Positions 14,805 through 27,218 of a DNA stretch of 64,000 bases are shown here, piece after piece. The notes beneath the pieces are model-generated. The model saw only the letters and a list, made by a program, of their open reading frames with translations, did not search any database and was not told the origin of the DNA. Positions within the stretch are counted from its first letter, which is position 1. Each line of letters opens with the position of its first letter. The stretch is from assembly GCA_004154925.1 (NCBI GenBank), contig QJNS01000105.1:62001-126000 (forward strand), written 5' to 3'. Source of the stretch: Monosporascus cannonballus. Lineage: Eukaryota; Ascomycota; Sordariomycetes; Xylariales. A program made the translations under genes and the position numbers.

Positions 14805-14939
14805 ACGTTGCAAGGTTTTATTTCGTAATACCGTTAAATTTTAAGCAATATTCCATACTATTAAATTATCGATTAACGTTTAAAAAATATTTACTTAACA
14901 GTTTTAAGCTCGAATTCGGGAGTTGGAAAGAAAAATTCG

Positions 14940-17900
14940 ATAACTTTGGGTTACGCCACTTACCCAAACCCCTTTCGCCCACATAAAGTCCAAAAAGCCG
15001 GAATTTTACGATAAGAAGAATAACCTTTAAATCTTTTTAATTCAAATACGAATTTACTTTCGTTTTCTAAACCTTAATAACTCAGCGGATATAATCTTAA
15101 CAATAAAAATATACTTAACGGGAAACGTTGTTAATTGGTTTAAACCTATTATAAGGAACTTTCTAGAAATAAGAAAATTTGATAAAAAAATTTTATTAAT
15201 AAGATTTTTTTATTTTATACTAATTTCGAGGATAAAATATGCGATAATTTCGGTAATCCGAATAAAAAACGATTTACGGCCTAATAACTTTTGTAACTCC
15301 GATAAAAAGAATTTACGTCCAAATACGCCGTAATCTTTAGGAGTTTCGTAATTAAAGCAGAATAGAAAAATAACAAAGTTAATACGCTTATTAACATATT
15401 TTATAAGGGGCTAAAAGATAATATAAAAAATAAGATTATTCGGATTAAACGATTAAGTATTTTGAACCGGTATATCGTAAAAATAATTAAGATTAACAAT
15501 TAACAGTTTAAAAAACGATAGAAGAAAAAAGAATAATATGCTTTACGTACGGGATATAATAAGTCTAACTAGGGGAAAAAACGAAACGTACTCCTTATTT
15601 TTTATGGAACGGCATTAGGACTTATGGAACTTGGCGTTACCCAAAAATAAAATTAAAGCTAGATCAAATACTTTAATTATAGTAAAATGGGATATAAGGC
15701 CTATAAATACAAAAAACTCAAAAGGTTACAACAAAATAACTGGATCCCTATACCGGAAGAATAATTCAGAAATAATTAAGGAAACGATAATAAAATTATT
15801 AATATAATCCAAGCCAAATACGCATTAGGTTTATAGCAAAAGGTTTAACAGAGACTATTACGATAAAAGATCTAACGAAAAATACAAAAAGCTAGAAAAC
15901 TGGCTTAATAGGTAACGCGAACACAACAAAAAGCGTTACAAAAATAATTACGTAAATCCTAAAATTGGACAGAAAAATTTTATTCCAGAACCCTTAATCG
16001 ATATAATAAAATATACGCCATATATTATCGACGACAAAAAATATCCCGATTACGAAAAATGAAAATAGTATATTTACGAACGAATTACCCGTATATATTA
16101 TAAAGGATTCGACTTTTTAAATCGTACCGAAAATAACAAGAATAATAAGTAATAATATCGATATTTTCGAACTATAGCCGCAGAAAATGTCCAATAATTA
16201 GCCGAAACAAAAGATTAGCCCGAAGAAAAATAATACCTATAGAAAAACCCTTTTTGTTATTTCGGATGATGTAATTATTAGACGGAAAAGGAATTAATTT
16301 AACGTAGGATAAAAAAACATTATTATAAAATTATTACGAACTTTTATTTTAAATTAATATTTATTACGGACATTTAGAAAAGAAAAGTTATTAAGGAAGA
16401 AATACGTTAATTTATAGAAATTCTTTGGAATAACAATTAGGACGATATATAATAGGATGCAATTATAAATATAAAAAAACAATTTATTCGATAAGACAAA
16501 AAACTGTGAAAAATTTAAAAGCAATTAATACGATTTAAAGGAATAATACGCCGGTAATAAAAATAAATATAATAACTTAACGAGTTAAACGAAAAAGCAC
16601 AAATAAAGCTCGATAAACTTAAATAAAAGTTAAAAAAAAGGTTACTTATAAAAAAGTCGCAAAATAACGAGACCCAGAAAAATCAAAAGGAATTCCCGAA
16701 AAAGACTTTAAACGCGACGATAAAAAACGTTAATAACTTTATTATTTTGGAAATACGAATCGAAACGTACTAATATACTGCAATAGTAGATTACGGAGCT
16801 TTAAGCGAGAATTATATTGCACCAAATATAGGTAATAAACTTAAACTGCCATAAAAGTATAAGTTAAAACCTTATATAACGACAAATACCGAAGGTTAAG
16901 AATTTGCTTACGATAACGGAAAAATTATACGCAAAATTAATGATTTCGAAATTTTTGTCTAAAAATAATATCAAATACTTAATTTCGATATCGTTTTATT
17001 CGAAAATTACGATATGATCTTAGAATTATTATGAATACGCCAGTACGAAATTTTAATTAATAAAAGGATTAGCTAGATAAAATTCGTCTTATATCTTATT
17101 AATAAATAAATAAAAATTATGATCTTAATATTCGATCGATAATAACAACGAATGCAGGTATAAAGATATAACAAAAACCTTATTACCTAAAGAAATAAGA
17201 TATAAAAAAAGTAAATATTAAAAAAAATATGACGTATCATTATTATTATTAAAGCGAAATTAAAGCAATTAAATAACGATCTGATAAAACAAGAACAATA
17301 ACTCTAAGAATTAAAAGATTTAATCAATATGCTACTATAATACTATAAATATAAGCAGCTTTTCAGGAAAAAACTTAATACGAAATTACCAAAATATAAC
17401 AAATAAAATCATAAAATAATTTTCAAAAAAGGATTTTCGACGAAATTTTACCTTATTTACAACCTTAACAAAAACGAATTACATATTCTCAAAAAATACC
17501 TAAAAAATTAGATATAAAAAATAAATTCGATTTTTAAAGTTATTAGCAGAATACCTGATATTTTTCGTACAAAAAAATCGAAAAATTACGATTTATAATT
17601 AATTATTAATAACTAAACGATATTACAATTAAAGATTAAATATTATTACCCTTAATTACGCAAATAAAAAACCGATTTTACGAAATTAAATAATTTATAA
17701 TATTCGATTTTAAAAATAAATATAACCTTATTAAAATTAAAAAAAGATACAAATAGAAAATAACTTTTAAAACGAAATACAGATTATTTAAATATTTAGT
17801 TATATTAATAGGATTTATGAACGTATTACTAACTTTTTAATAAATAATAAATTACGTATTATGAAAATACTTTGATATTTTCGTTATATGTTATTTCGAC

Positions 17901-20140
17901 GATATTTTCATTTATTCGGAAATAAAAAAATATACGCAGGATACGTTTATAAAGTTTTTCAAACTTTATAAAACGTAAAGCTATTTGTTAACGCAAAAAA
18001 GAACCAATTTTATAAATAAGAAAGAAAATATTTAGGATATATTATTACTTTAGAACATATTAAGATAAATCCTAAGAAAATCGCCGCAATTACAGAATGG
18101 CAGATGCCGACGATATTTAAGGAGGTACAGGCATTTTTCGGATTCGCCAATTATTACAGGAAATTTATTCGAAATTTTAGCAAAATCGCCATACCCCTAA
18201 TAAATTTTACGAAAAAACTTTTTTAAATAGATGCCAAATACGGAAAAACTATTTTAAGATATTAAGAATACGATTATCAATAAGCCAGTATTAATTATAT
18301 ATAATTTAAACCGCCCCGTTAAATTAAAAACCGATATTTCAGATTACGTATTAAGCGCAATAATTAAATAACGAAATAAGTAAGGCAAATAACACCTTAT
18401 TATATTTTTTTCGGACAAATTAAAAAGAATCAAGTTTTATTACGGTATTTTAGATAAGGAATTTATGGCCATTATTATGGCATTTCGAAAGTTTAGGTAT
18501 TTTCTAAAGGGAAATTTGTATTAGATTAAAATTTATACGGATTATTAAAGTTTTACCCGATTTATCACGACCAGAAAGTTTATAGGATAATAATTAAAAT
18601 ACGTAGAAAAATTGGCGAACTTCGATTTCGTTATTATCTATAAAAAGGGTTCAGAAAACGGCAAAATAAATGCCTTAAGCAAATTACTAAACCTCGAAAA
18701 AAAAATTTAATTAAAATCGGCTATATAATTTTCGATATTATTATAAAAAAGTATTCACGTTTACGATAAATTACCACAATTCGAATAATATCTTTCGATA
18801 TATACCGGAAAATCCAGTATCATAATAACGGTTTCTCAGAAAATTAAAAAACCGACAAAATGCAAATTCTAAAGAAATACCGGAAAGACTTGGTATAAGA
18901 AATATACGAACATTAATTATACGAATATCCAGAGATTTACAAAACTTTAAAACAGCTTTAACGCATATATTTTTTAAAAATAAAAATAATAATACAAAGA
19001 ATTATACGGCAATGCAATATTTATACCAAAATAAAGATTTAATAACATAAACCATACGAAAAATTACAGTTATTACTAATCGTAAAACGACTATAATATT
19101 TAGTTATATTCGACTTTATTATTACACTTTTTATATTAAAAGATCCAGTTACGGGAATATATTACGATAGCATTTTCGTAATCGTCGATCAATTCACGAA
19201 ATTTTCTTATTTTTTACACTATTACAAAGATACGGATACCGAAAAAATAATATATATTTTCTTCAGAAATATCTTTAATATATACGGATTACTAATAAAA
19301 ATTATTTTAAACAAAAGATTAATATTTGCATTAAAATTTTAGCAAAACTTAATAACACGGATCGGCCTGAATTACAAATTATCCAACGTATTTAAACCTT
19401 AAACAGATAAATAGATAAAACGAATAAATCAAACTTTGAAAACATACTTACGATATTATATTAATTACGAACAAAATAACTAAGTTAAAAAATTACCGAT
19501 CGTACAGTTAACCTATAATACCAGCTACTATAAAAGTATTAAGATAATATCTACGAACGTAAATTTTGATTTTATTTTAGAAATTTATAGAAATATACGT
19601 AATAACGGTCCGATAAATATTAAAATAATCCTTACGTCAAAATAATTACGATAGTTATATTAAGAAATGAAAACGGATTTAAAATTCGTACGAAATTAAA
19701 TAAATAACTATTACAACCAGAAAAGGTTAAAAGGATTAATTTTCGAAAAAGGGAAAATGGTTTTTCTTATTATCAAAAACATTCAAGCAAAACGACCTAA
19801 TAAAAAACTCGATTTCAAATATATCGGTCTATACAAAATCGCCAAGAAAATCTTAAAAAATAACTACTAATTGGAATCCCAGAAAAAATTAAATTTTAAC
19901 CAGTTTTTTATATTTTTTTATTCGAATTGACAACGGACATAATTAAAATACATACGGCACAAAATAACGTAAAAATAAAAAACGAACAAATATACGAAAT
20001 AAAGAAAATCCTTAACATACGAAAATAAAATAGATTTACCTAATACTTGATTAAATAAAAAAAACATCCGAACTCCGAAAATGTCTGGGAATTTACCAAA
20101 AACCTTATTGGCGCCTAGCATTTATTAAAAAATTTTCATT
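14940..20140 (+). pseudogene. Element C gag-pol remnant
   Basis: Same order as element B. The gag CCHC knuckle remnant is at 15669-15710 (Y-F-N-Y-S-K-M-G-Y-K-A-Y-K-Y, cysteines and histidine replaced as RIP predicts). Protease spans about 16740-17090. RT has its catalytic box Tyr-Phe-Asp-Asp preserved at 17892-17903. RNase H spans about 18220-18690 and integrase about 18700-19700. The chromodomain (about 19990-20140) ends N-L-I-G-A-stop-H-L-L-K-N-F-H. Numerous stops, mostly from CAA/CAG and TGG codons. Confidence 0.8.
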
Positions 20141-20738
20141 AATAACAACGAAATTACCGGAAATAATCGCGTTCCAGTCCATATTATCCAGGGAACCCAT
20201 AACGCTCTAATTAATAATATCCATACCCCTAACAGCCTAAACGGCTATAACGGACTTTATTTTTTATAACATAGGTTCCGGAAACTCATTAAGCAACTAA
20301 AGAGCACGATTTACCAATTTTGAACCTTATAACTGGTGGTATTAACGTTAACGACGTATACGAAAAAAACGCGCAAAAATCTTAGATAACGATTTTTCGG
20401 CCGCTAGCTTTTTCTGTTTCAATTTTTTCGATTCCGCAATATAATGATTAATTATAAAAACGGGAACTTTTATTTTGTTATACAAGCGACCTCGGCGAAC
20501 ACATTCCTTATAACGAAAAACCCCGTCCATTATTTGGTAATTAAACTGTCGAATAGAACAGAAAAGGCAAGGTATCGCGTTAAATTTTTCAAATTTAATG
20601 AAATTAATTAAAGTAAATCGTTATTCGAATTTACCAAAACGATGTTTAAATATACCAGACGACATATTAAATAAATATAGAAACTTATCGAAAAAAAGGA
20701 AAAATTTTAAAGGTAAAATTTGTAGAAAAAGGAGATCG
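20105..20738 (-). pseudogene. Element C antisense ORF with Zn2Cys6-like half motif
   Basis: Its minus-strand stop is at 20105, overlapping the sense pol end by about 35 bp. Near the stop it reads M-D-W-N-A-I-I-S-G-N-F then N-A-R-R-Q-stop. An open block at 20348-20530 starts with Y-K-E-C-V-R-R-G-R-L-Y (20480-20512), the second half (C-X2-C-X6-C) of the zinc-cluster-like motif, followed by a Lys/Glu-rich, coiled-coil-prone segment. The N-terminal half between 20530 and the 3' LTR is too mutated to read. This is the only G1 copy here whose antisense ORF is not split by another element and lies in the same orientation as B. Confidence 0.6.
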
Positions 20739-21125
20739 TATCATAACCTAACGAACCACAGCCTCTAAAAACGGTCCTTCGCAATCTAACCATAAGTGCT
20801 TGGTAAGGCAGGTCACGTGATGGATCACCAATTTACGGGTGGTAAGCTAATGAGCCGGATCGCTAACTCATTAGTAATAAACCAGTAAGCCGGATTATTA
20901 ACTTATTAATAATAAGCCAATTAAGCAAAAAAAGGATATATACGCTTATTACCCCCATAGTTTAAATAGTTTTAACTTACAATGTAATATCGTTACCTAA
21001 AGTAACTTTAAAATCATAAAACGTAATACGATTACCGTATTATTGCTTAGATTCTTACGATACTCCTGCTAACATAAACCCGTACGACTAAGGTTTAATA
21101 GTTGGTTAAACCCCTAGCCGTCACA
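20739..21125 (+). repeat. Element C 3' LTR
   Basis: 387 bp, begins TATCATAACC (from TGTCATGACC) and ends CCGTCACA. It is less RIP-mutated than its 5' partner and carries a 36-bp extra partial repeat in U3. Confidence 0.9.
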
Positions 21126-21317
21126 ATAATAACGTTTTTTTAGAATATATTGCTGGCAACGCGCTATACCGTCCGATATAGTGTACGAATTACCAGCACG
21201 AAAATAGACTATATAAGGCATAATTTCGAAACCAGAATTGAAAACGAAAAAAGTTAAGGCTTCGCGTTTTTCCTTTTGATTAATACGTTTGCGGTTTTTA
21301 GTAACTCGGCCGAACAT
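21126..21317 (-). pseudogene. Element B antisense ORF, N-terminal part with complete Zn2Cys6-like spacing
   Basis: Open from ATG at 21317 for 64 codons until element C cuts in. A basic start (K/R-rich) is followed by G-F-E-I-M-P and then six Cys/Tyr positions at residues 35, 38, 45, 54, 57 and 64 (21126-21215), with spacing X2, X6, X8, X2, X6. Only the fourth is still Cys; the others are Tyr, as TGY to TAY RIP changes would give. That spacing is the consensus of the fungal Zn(II)2Cys6 cluster. The frame continues at 14448 downward. Confidence 0.6.
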
Positions 21318-21385
21318 GATAACAGATAAAAAAGGAATTTACTAAGAAAAATTTTAAAGGCAAGATTTAAAGAAAAGGGAGATCG

Positions 21386-21809
21386 TATTATAACCTAACC
21401 AAAAAAGGGTTTCGGAAACGGTCACTTGGTAATTAAAATAGGGCCCAAACGGGTCGGAATCACGTGACATGGATCCGGAATAATCCAAAGGATCCAAAAG
21501 GATCCATGCAATTATCTGATATGGATCCGAAATAATCTAAGAGATCTAACGGGATCTATGCAGTTATCTGGTATGGATTCGGAATAATCCAAGGGATTTA
21601 ACGGGATCCATAAAAAAATATATGCGCTTATTATTTCCATAGTTTAGATAGCTTTAGCTTACAATATAATATCGTTATCCAAGGCACCCTTAGGATTACA
21701 AGACGTAATACGATTACTGTATCTATTGCTCAGATTCCCACGATACTCCTGCCAACATAAACCCGTACGACTAAGGTTTAATAGTTGGTTAAACCCCTAG
21801 TTCGTCACA
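21386..21809 (+). repeat. Element B 3' LTR with three 52-bp tandem units
   Basis: 424 bp, begins TATTATAACC and ends CGTCACA, followed by TTGTC. The U3 has three tandem copies of a 52-bp GATC-rich unit starting ATGGATCCGGAATAATCC; the 5' LTR has one. The 104-bp difference equals two units. Confidence 0.9.
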
Positions 21810-21814
21810 TTGTC

Positions 21815-22181
21815 GCCGTCGTCGTCGAGGATTGGTTCGTCGTCGTCATCACGGTTAACGTCCAAGTAAAAATCCACCCAGTGGAAAAGGGTGTCCAAAT
21901 CCAGGGAATCGCCCTGGACGCCTTCCGCCGGCTATATGTCGAGGAGTTAGCATAATAACAGTGCCCCGTAGACGGGCGCTATATAAATGGTATAAGGTCG
22001 AGGAGGTATCGTTACGGCGACGAAAAAGAATTGCAGAACGGGAAATAAAGGGGCGTCGTAAAAATAACGAAAAAATAGGGAATAAAAACTAGGGGGGAAC
22101 CTGGTATTTATATTGCGAAAACGGTAAAGGCGGGTATGCGGCAGAATCCAATTGGGCCAACAACATTCCGTGCGACGACAT
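21815..22181 (-). pseudogene. Element X antisense reading frame, proximal part in a low-RIP island
   Basis: The minus strand here is GC-balanced. A frame with only two stops (at 21932 and 21947, both possible CAG/CAA losses) runs leftward and contains D-S-L-D-L-D-T-L-F-H-W-V-D-F, then an acidic D-D-D-D-E-P-I-L-D-D-D-G, and continues without interruption at 8239 once element B is removed. An ATG at 22181 starts a short open segment in a different frame, so an intron or frameshift is needed to join them. Function unknown; I recognise no domain. It may be an antisense accessory ORF analogous to that of the G1 elements. Confidence 0.4.
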
Positions 22182-22414
22182 TATTATTTTCGTATTAGAA
22201 CTAACGTTATGCACTTTTTGCATAGTACCCCGTTACCCGGCTACTGGCGCGGCCCTACTTCGGCTATACCGCGCGCACGCCATATTAACGTTACGATACT
22301 TTGCGACACCTAATACGTTACTAGTTAGCTAAGGTTCGAATCTAGAAAAGAGCATTTATGTTTTTCACTTTTTTTATGCAATTAAGGATAACTGCTTTAA
22401 GAAAAAAGGGCTAT

Positions 22415-22564
22415 TATTACGGCATTAGCAAAATGGCTTATTTAAGCCGCCGTTTCGCTATATATATAAAAGCGTTATATGCTTGTTAAATAACTTTCTT
22501 TTTTCTTTTTCGTACAATAACAAAATATCTTTCAAAAACCTAAGAGACGCACAGCGCCGTGACA
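22415..22564 (+). repeat. Element X 3' LTR
   Basis: 150 bp, begins TATTACGGCATTAG and ends CCGTGACA, followed by the target duplication TTATA (22565-22569). Less mutated than the 5' copy. Confidence 0.85.
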
Positions 22565-22569
22565 TTATA

Positions 22570-24310
22570 CCTTATTATATTCTTTTTATATAAGTTAAAA
22601 AGAGCCGATCTTAATTAGGGCATTCCAGATAAAAAGTTTATGGTTATTATTATAGCTTTTCGAAAATTCAGATATTTCCTAAAGAAAAATTTGTACTAAG
22701 TTAAAGTTTATATAGATTATTAAAATCTTACCAGATTTATTATAATTAAAGAACTTATAAGACGATAATTTTATTATGCGAAAAAAATTAGCGAACTTCG
22801 ATTTCGTTATTATTTATAAAAAGAACTTAGAAAACGGTAAAGCCGATACTTTAAGTAGGCGACCAAACCTCGAAAAGAAATTAGTTAAAGTTAACCATAT
22901 AATTTTTGATATTATTATAAAAGAATATTTATGTCCGCGACAGATTGCAATAATACGAGCAGCACTTCTTGATATGCATCAGAAAATCTAGCAGTATAAT
23001 GACGGTCTCCTAAAGGACCAAAAAACGGACAAAATATTAATTATAGAAAATTCTCAAAGAGATTTAGTACGAGATATATACGAATATTAGTTACATAAAT
23101 ATTCAGGGATTTATAAAATCTTAAAACGGTTTTAACGTATATATTTCTTTTTTAAAATGAAATTAACGATATAGGAAGTAATTTAGCAATACGATATTTA
23201 CGCCAGAATAAAAGCTCGACGATATAAGTTTTACGAAAACTTATAATTATTATTAATCGCAGAACGACTATAATATTTAGTTATATTTAATTTTATTACT
23301 AAATTTGTAATATTAAAAAATCTCGTTATAAGAATATATTAAGATAACGTTTTCGTAGTAATTAATCGATTTATAAAATTCTTTATTTTTTATCATATTG
23401 TAAAAATATAGACGCCGAACAAATAGCAAATATTTTTTTCGAATATAATTTTAACATATACGAATTATTAATAAAAATTACTTCAAATAAAGAATCGATA
23501 TTTATATTTCAGTTTTTGTAAGGCTTAATAATATATATCGGCTTAAATAATAAATTATTTCATGTTTTTAAACTATAGATAAATAAATAAACAAAATGAA
23601 CGAACTGAGTTTTGAAAATTTATATACAATCTTATATTAATTACGAATAAAATAATTAGATTTAGAAATTGCTAATCGCAGAATTAGCTTATAATATCAA
23701 TTATTATGAAAGCATCAAAATAATATTTATTAACGCAAATTTTGTTTTAATTTTAGAAGTTTATAAAGAAATATGCGATAACGGTTTAATTAATATCAAA
23801 ATAATACTTATGTTAAAATAGGTTAAATAATTGCACTAAGAAATAAGACATAAAATTAGATTTCGTACATAATTAAATAAACAAATATTATAACTAGAGA
23901 AGGTTAAAAAACTAGTTTTTTTAAAAAAAAGAAATAGTTTTCCTTATTATTCAAAATATTTAAATAAAACGACCCAGCAAAAACCTCGATTTTAAATTTA
24001 TCGATCTATACAAAATAGCCAAAAAATCTTTAAAAAATAATTATTAATTAAAATTTCTACCTAAGATTAAATTTTATTTATTTTCTTACGTTTTCTTATT
24101 CGAATTAACAACAGATATAATCAAAATATATATTGCATAAAATAATGTAAAATTAAAAGATAATGCGATATACGAAATGGAAAAAGTTTTCGACATACGG
24201 AAACAAAACGGACGTACTCGGTACCTAATCAAAAAAAATATTCGGATTTCGAAAATACCTAGAAACTTGTTAAAAATCTTATTGGCGCCTAACGCCTATT
24301 AAAGAACTTT
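22570..24310 (+). pseudogene. Element A pol remnant, RNase H end to chromodomain
   Basis: Continues element A after X. The 72-codon open stretch 22776-22991 is the RNase H end (K-L-A-N-F-D-F-x-I-I-Y-K-K, then A-D-T-L-S-R-R-P) running into the integrase N-terminus. H2C2 and core integrase are decayed at about 22920-23850. The chromodomain remnant ends near 24300 at the TTATTGGCGCC signature shared with B and C. Confidence 0.75.
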
Positions 24311-24524
24311 TAGTAGCGGTAACGGAGTTACTAAAAAAAGTTTCCCAGTTAAAGTTCTTAGAAATACACCAGTTCAAGGAATTAATAAACGGTATAAGAA
24401 AAAAAGCCTCCGTTTTTGCGCGCTTTTATTCGTCTAGTTTATTTATTAACTAAAGTTCGCGATTAATAATTTTGATTCTCTTAGCATAAAAAATTTTTTT
24501 TAATAACGAAAACGAAAAAGGCGA
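24279..24524 (-). pseudogene. Element A antisense ORF, C-terminal part
   Basis: Minus-strand frame stopping at 24279 and ending W-E-T-F-F-S-N-S-V-T-A-T-K-S-S-L-I-G-V-R-R-Q-stop, matching element B. Interrupted at 24524 by element Y; resumes at 46056. Confidence 0.55.
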
Positions 24525-24730
24525 TATGAAAATACAGCCCCTATAAGAATAAGGCTAGTAGCCGACCAGCCACCGATCAGCCATCGACCCATTTATTAAT
24601 ATAAATCCACTATCTGGCAGCTAATAGGAAATGCCAAATAAAAGTAACCTAATATATTTACTTCTTGAAATCTGCTTTACGACTGGTCGGAGATCACCTT
24701 ACCTAGTTTACAGTTATCCATTATTTTATA
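24525..24730 (+). repeat. Element Y 5' LTR
   Basis: 206 bp, TATGAAAATACAG (from TGTG) to TTATTTTATA (from TTATCTTACA). Preceded by GGCGA. Confidence 0.88.
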
Positions 24731-26795
24731 ATTTTTTTATCTGCTATAAAGGGTAACGCAATAATTACCAAAAATAAAGCTTGCCAATTATAAAACGAAC
24801 CTAAGTTACCAGTCGAAAAAACCGCCGATCGGAACCCAACCGACGAACGATCGATTACGGTACGAGAATAGGCGAAAAAGCCTATAACAGAACTTTAACG
24901 GGCAAAGAACTATAGTTTCCGGGATTTTAAATCCCCTTATATATATAATAAAGATACGTCCCGATAACCGTTAACTAAATAATCAAAAAACGGGCGTAAT
25001 ATAACAAACGCATTCCGGAGTTTAAAGCAAAAAAAAGTTAAGCCCCTTAGCAATAACCAAATTTTGGAAATTATTCGTTAGCAAAATAAATAATATTCGG
25101 AATTATTCCGACAGCTGGCCAAATAATAAATAATAATATAAATTAAAAAGGTAAAGCTTTATAAATTAATTACGATATCGTTATAAAAATCTAAGGGTAA
25201 TAAATAAATACCGCGTTATAATTGCCCGAAACTTTTTAAATATATATCGATTAAAACAAATTAAATAAAAATTATTACGGAAACTTACGCCGAAAGGCCA
25301 AAACGAAATACCTTTACTTATATTTAATAGGTTATGTGTTATATAAACGTTTTTATTACGAACGTTTAATAATTATACCGTATTACGCTTAATTATTTTA
25401 ATTACGAAAAAAAATTAAAAATAAAAAACTTATAAATTTTTATTAAGAAAAATTACGTAAATCCTAACGTTTTCGATAAGGAATATAAGGAACAATTTAT
25501 GGAATTATAATAACAATCCGATTAATTACCGTTAAATTTTTATATTAAATAAAAGTTCATAATTTACAAAATAAAACTTACGAACGCCTTTAACCCGGAA
25601 AACAATTAAAACAATAAAGGTTTTGCTTTTAATTATTTTTATAAATTAATATTAAAATTACAAAATATTTTGTTATAAAAAAATTTTAATTTAAAATAAA
25701 TTAATAACGTAATAAATAAAATAAAACGCTATTAAAACGCTTAAAAAAAGGCGAAAGAAAACCGATTATTTTCCGTTAAAGGTATTAATAAGGATAAATA
25801 ATTCTATTTTAACGCTTTCGGAAAAAAATCTCCAAAGTAAATTAAAGGCGCCGCATAAAAACAATAAGGATTACGGGCATTTTTATATTTAAAAAGCAAA
25901 TAATTACCGATTTAATTCCGACCGAAATAAATCCGCATAACTTAATACCCTTAATTTTTATAAAAGCCTATTTAAGTATTACAATTATAAAAAGCCAGGT
26001 TATAAAAACGTAAATTACAAATCCAAAAAAAAAATACGAAAACCCTGCCATCCCGGCTATACGAAAACAAACTTTTAAAGGCCGTATAGAACGTCATAAT
26101 GTATAACGATAAATCAAATTAATCCTTAAACGTAAACCCAAAAAAAAGCCGGAATAAGCGTATACGTTTAATCTATTTCGGCTAATAACTATAAAACGGC
26201 TAAAATAAAGCTGCCTTTTAAAAAAAGAACATTTATTTAAAAAAAAAATATAAGTAAATATAAATACAGGAGCATAAATAAATACTATAAGTAAAAAATT
26301 AGCAAAAAAGCTTAATTTTTAATTAGTTTTCGTAAACATTCTAAGTCTTTTTAACGTTAACGGCGCGTATATTAAATATTATAAGGCTTACGAAATTCCT
26401 ATTAATATAACAAATAATAACAAAAACGAACGAAAATTTAAGCAAATTTATTTTGTAATATGCCGCAATTAAAAAATGCCCGATTTCTTATTATTTAAAC
26501 TCAGAATAAATAAATTAAAAATTCTGCTAAATATAATTACATATTAATAATTATACAGATTATTATAAAAGATCGATAAACAAAAAATCACAAACTTAAT
26601 ATTTTCCAGTAAGCAAATTTATACCGTTAACCTAATAAATTTAGCCGAAAAGCTAAATATCCCGGAATTTAGGAAATAGCAAAAATAAAAAATAACTAAC
26701 CTTTTTGCATACTTAAAGAATTTCCGGCAAATATATTCCGAAAAAATAGTAAAAAAAAATACCTTAATTACTAAGGGCGGAATATGCAATAAACC
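24731..26795 (+). pseudogene. Element Y gag and protease-region remnant
   Basis: RIP-decayed. A CCHC zinc knuckle remnant (Y-Y-N-Y-K-K-P-G-Y-K-N-V-N-Y) lies at 25977-26018, marking the gag end. Protease should follow at about 26300-26790 but no active-site motif is legible. Cut at 26800 by element Z. Confidence 0.6.
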
Positions 26796-26800
26796 TAATC

Positions 26801-27218
26801 TATTACAGGAACCAGGGTTCCTGCCTCCAAAAAACCTACCTTTAAGGCCTAGCGCGGACCTGTTACGGCTAAACTCCGGACAGGGAAACTTAATTTATTC
26901 CGTGATCTAAATAATTTAAGTAATTTAACCAAATTATATAAATTATATAAATCTACGATACACTTATTTTGGGAATTAGGATATATAATAAATCGGTCTT
27001 TTATATAAATAATACCTACTTAATTTTATTTTTTAACTATTAATTTAAGCTTTTAATCTAAAGGTAACCGTACCGTTTTCTGATTAAAAGAAAAAATTTT
27101 AAATCTTTTTAATAAATAAATTATTAAATTATTTTTCGTTTTATTATTACTTACAAATTAAAATTTTATTTCGGATATTATTTATATTTTCAAATAAATA
27201 TATAATAAGTTCGTTATA
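26801..27218 (+). repeat. Element Z 5' LTR
   Basis: 418 bp, begins TATTACAGGAACC (from TGTTACAGG) and ends TTCGTTATA. More heavily C-to-T/G-to-A mutated than the 3' LTR, especially in its last 100 bp. Confidence 0.9.

Larger units (their letters stand above)
14454..21125 (+). mobile_element. Element C: G1-family Ty3/Gypsy retrotransposon, innermost insertion
   Basis: Uninterrupted 6672-bp element with LTRs 14454-14804 and 20739-21125 and an exact ATAAT target duplication (14449-14453 and 21126-21130). It sits inside the antisense ORF of element B, directly beside the codon of the sixth zinc-cluster position. This is the best template for the complete G1 layout. The 3' LTR is 36 bp longer owing to a partial tandem duplication of a block around TAAGCCGGATNNNTAACT. 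RIP-mutated throughout. Confidence 0.92.
8245..21809 (+). mobile_element. Element B: G1-family Ty3/Gypsy retrotransposon
   Basis: Inserted in the 3' region of element X with a perfect TTGTC target duplication (8240-8244 and 21810-21814). It is split by element C; net length about 6.9 kb. Order: 5' LTR, gag with a CCHC zinc knuckle remnant, protease, RT, RNase H, integrase (H2C2 and catalytic core), chromodomain, an antisense ORF, 3' LTR. The LTRs differ in length (320 versus 424 bp) because the 3' copy holds three copies of a 52-bp unit and the 5' copy one. Confidence 0.92.
1778..22564 (+). mobile_element. Element X: Ty3/Gypsy retrotransposon with short (about 150 bp) LTRs
   Basis: Bounded by LTRs 1778-1925 and 22415-22564 and by the target duplication TTATA (1773-1777 and 22565-22569), inside the RNase H region of element A. 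A purine run AAGAAAAAAGGG just before the 3' LTR (about 22400-22411) fits a polypurine tract. Net of the nested element B it is about 7.2 kb. RT (from about 4660), integrase end (about 6640-6840) and chromodomain (about 7330-7480) are readable. A different family from G1: LTR sequence and length and RT sequence differ. The 600 bp right of B are far less RIP-mutated than the rest. Confidence 0.85.

Noticed and set aside
21390..21620. CRISPR-like look of the repeated GATC units
   Set aside because: The 52-bp units are direct tandem repeats within an LTR without unique spacers, in a eukaryotic context.
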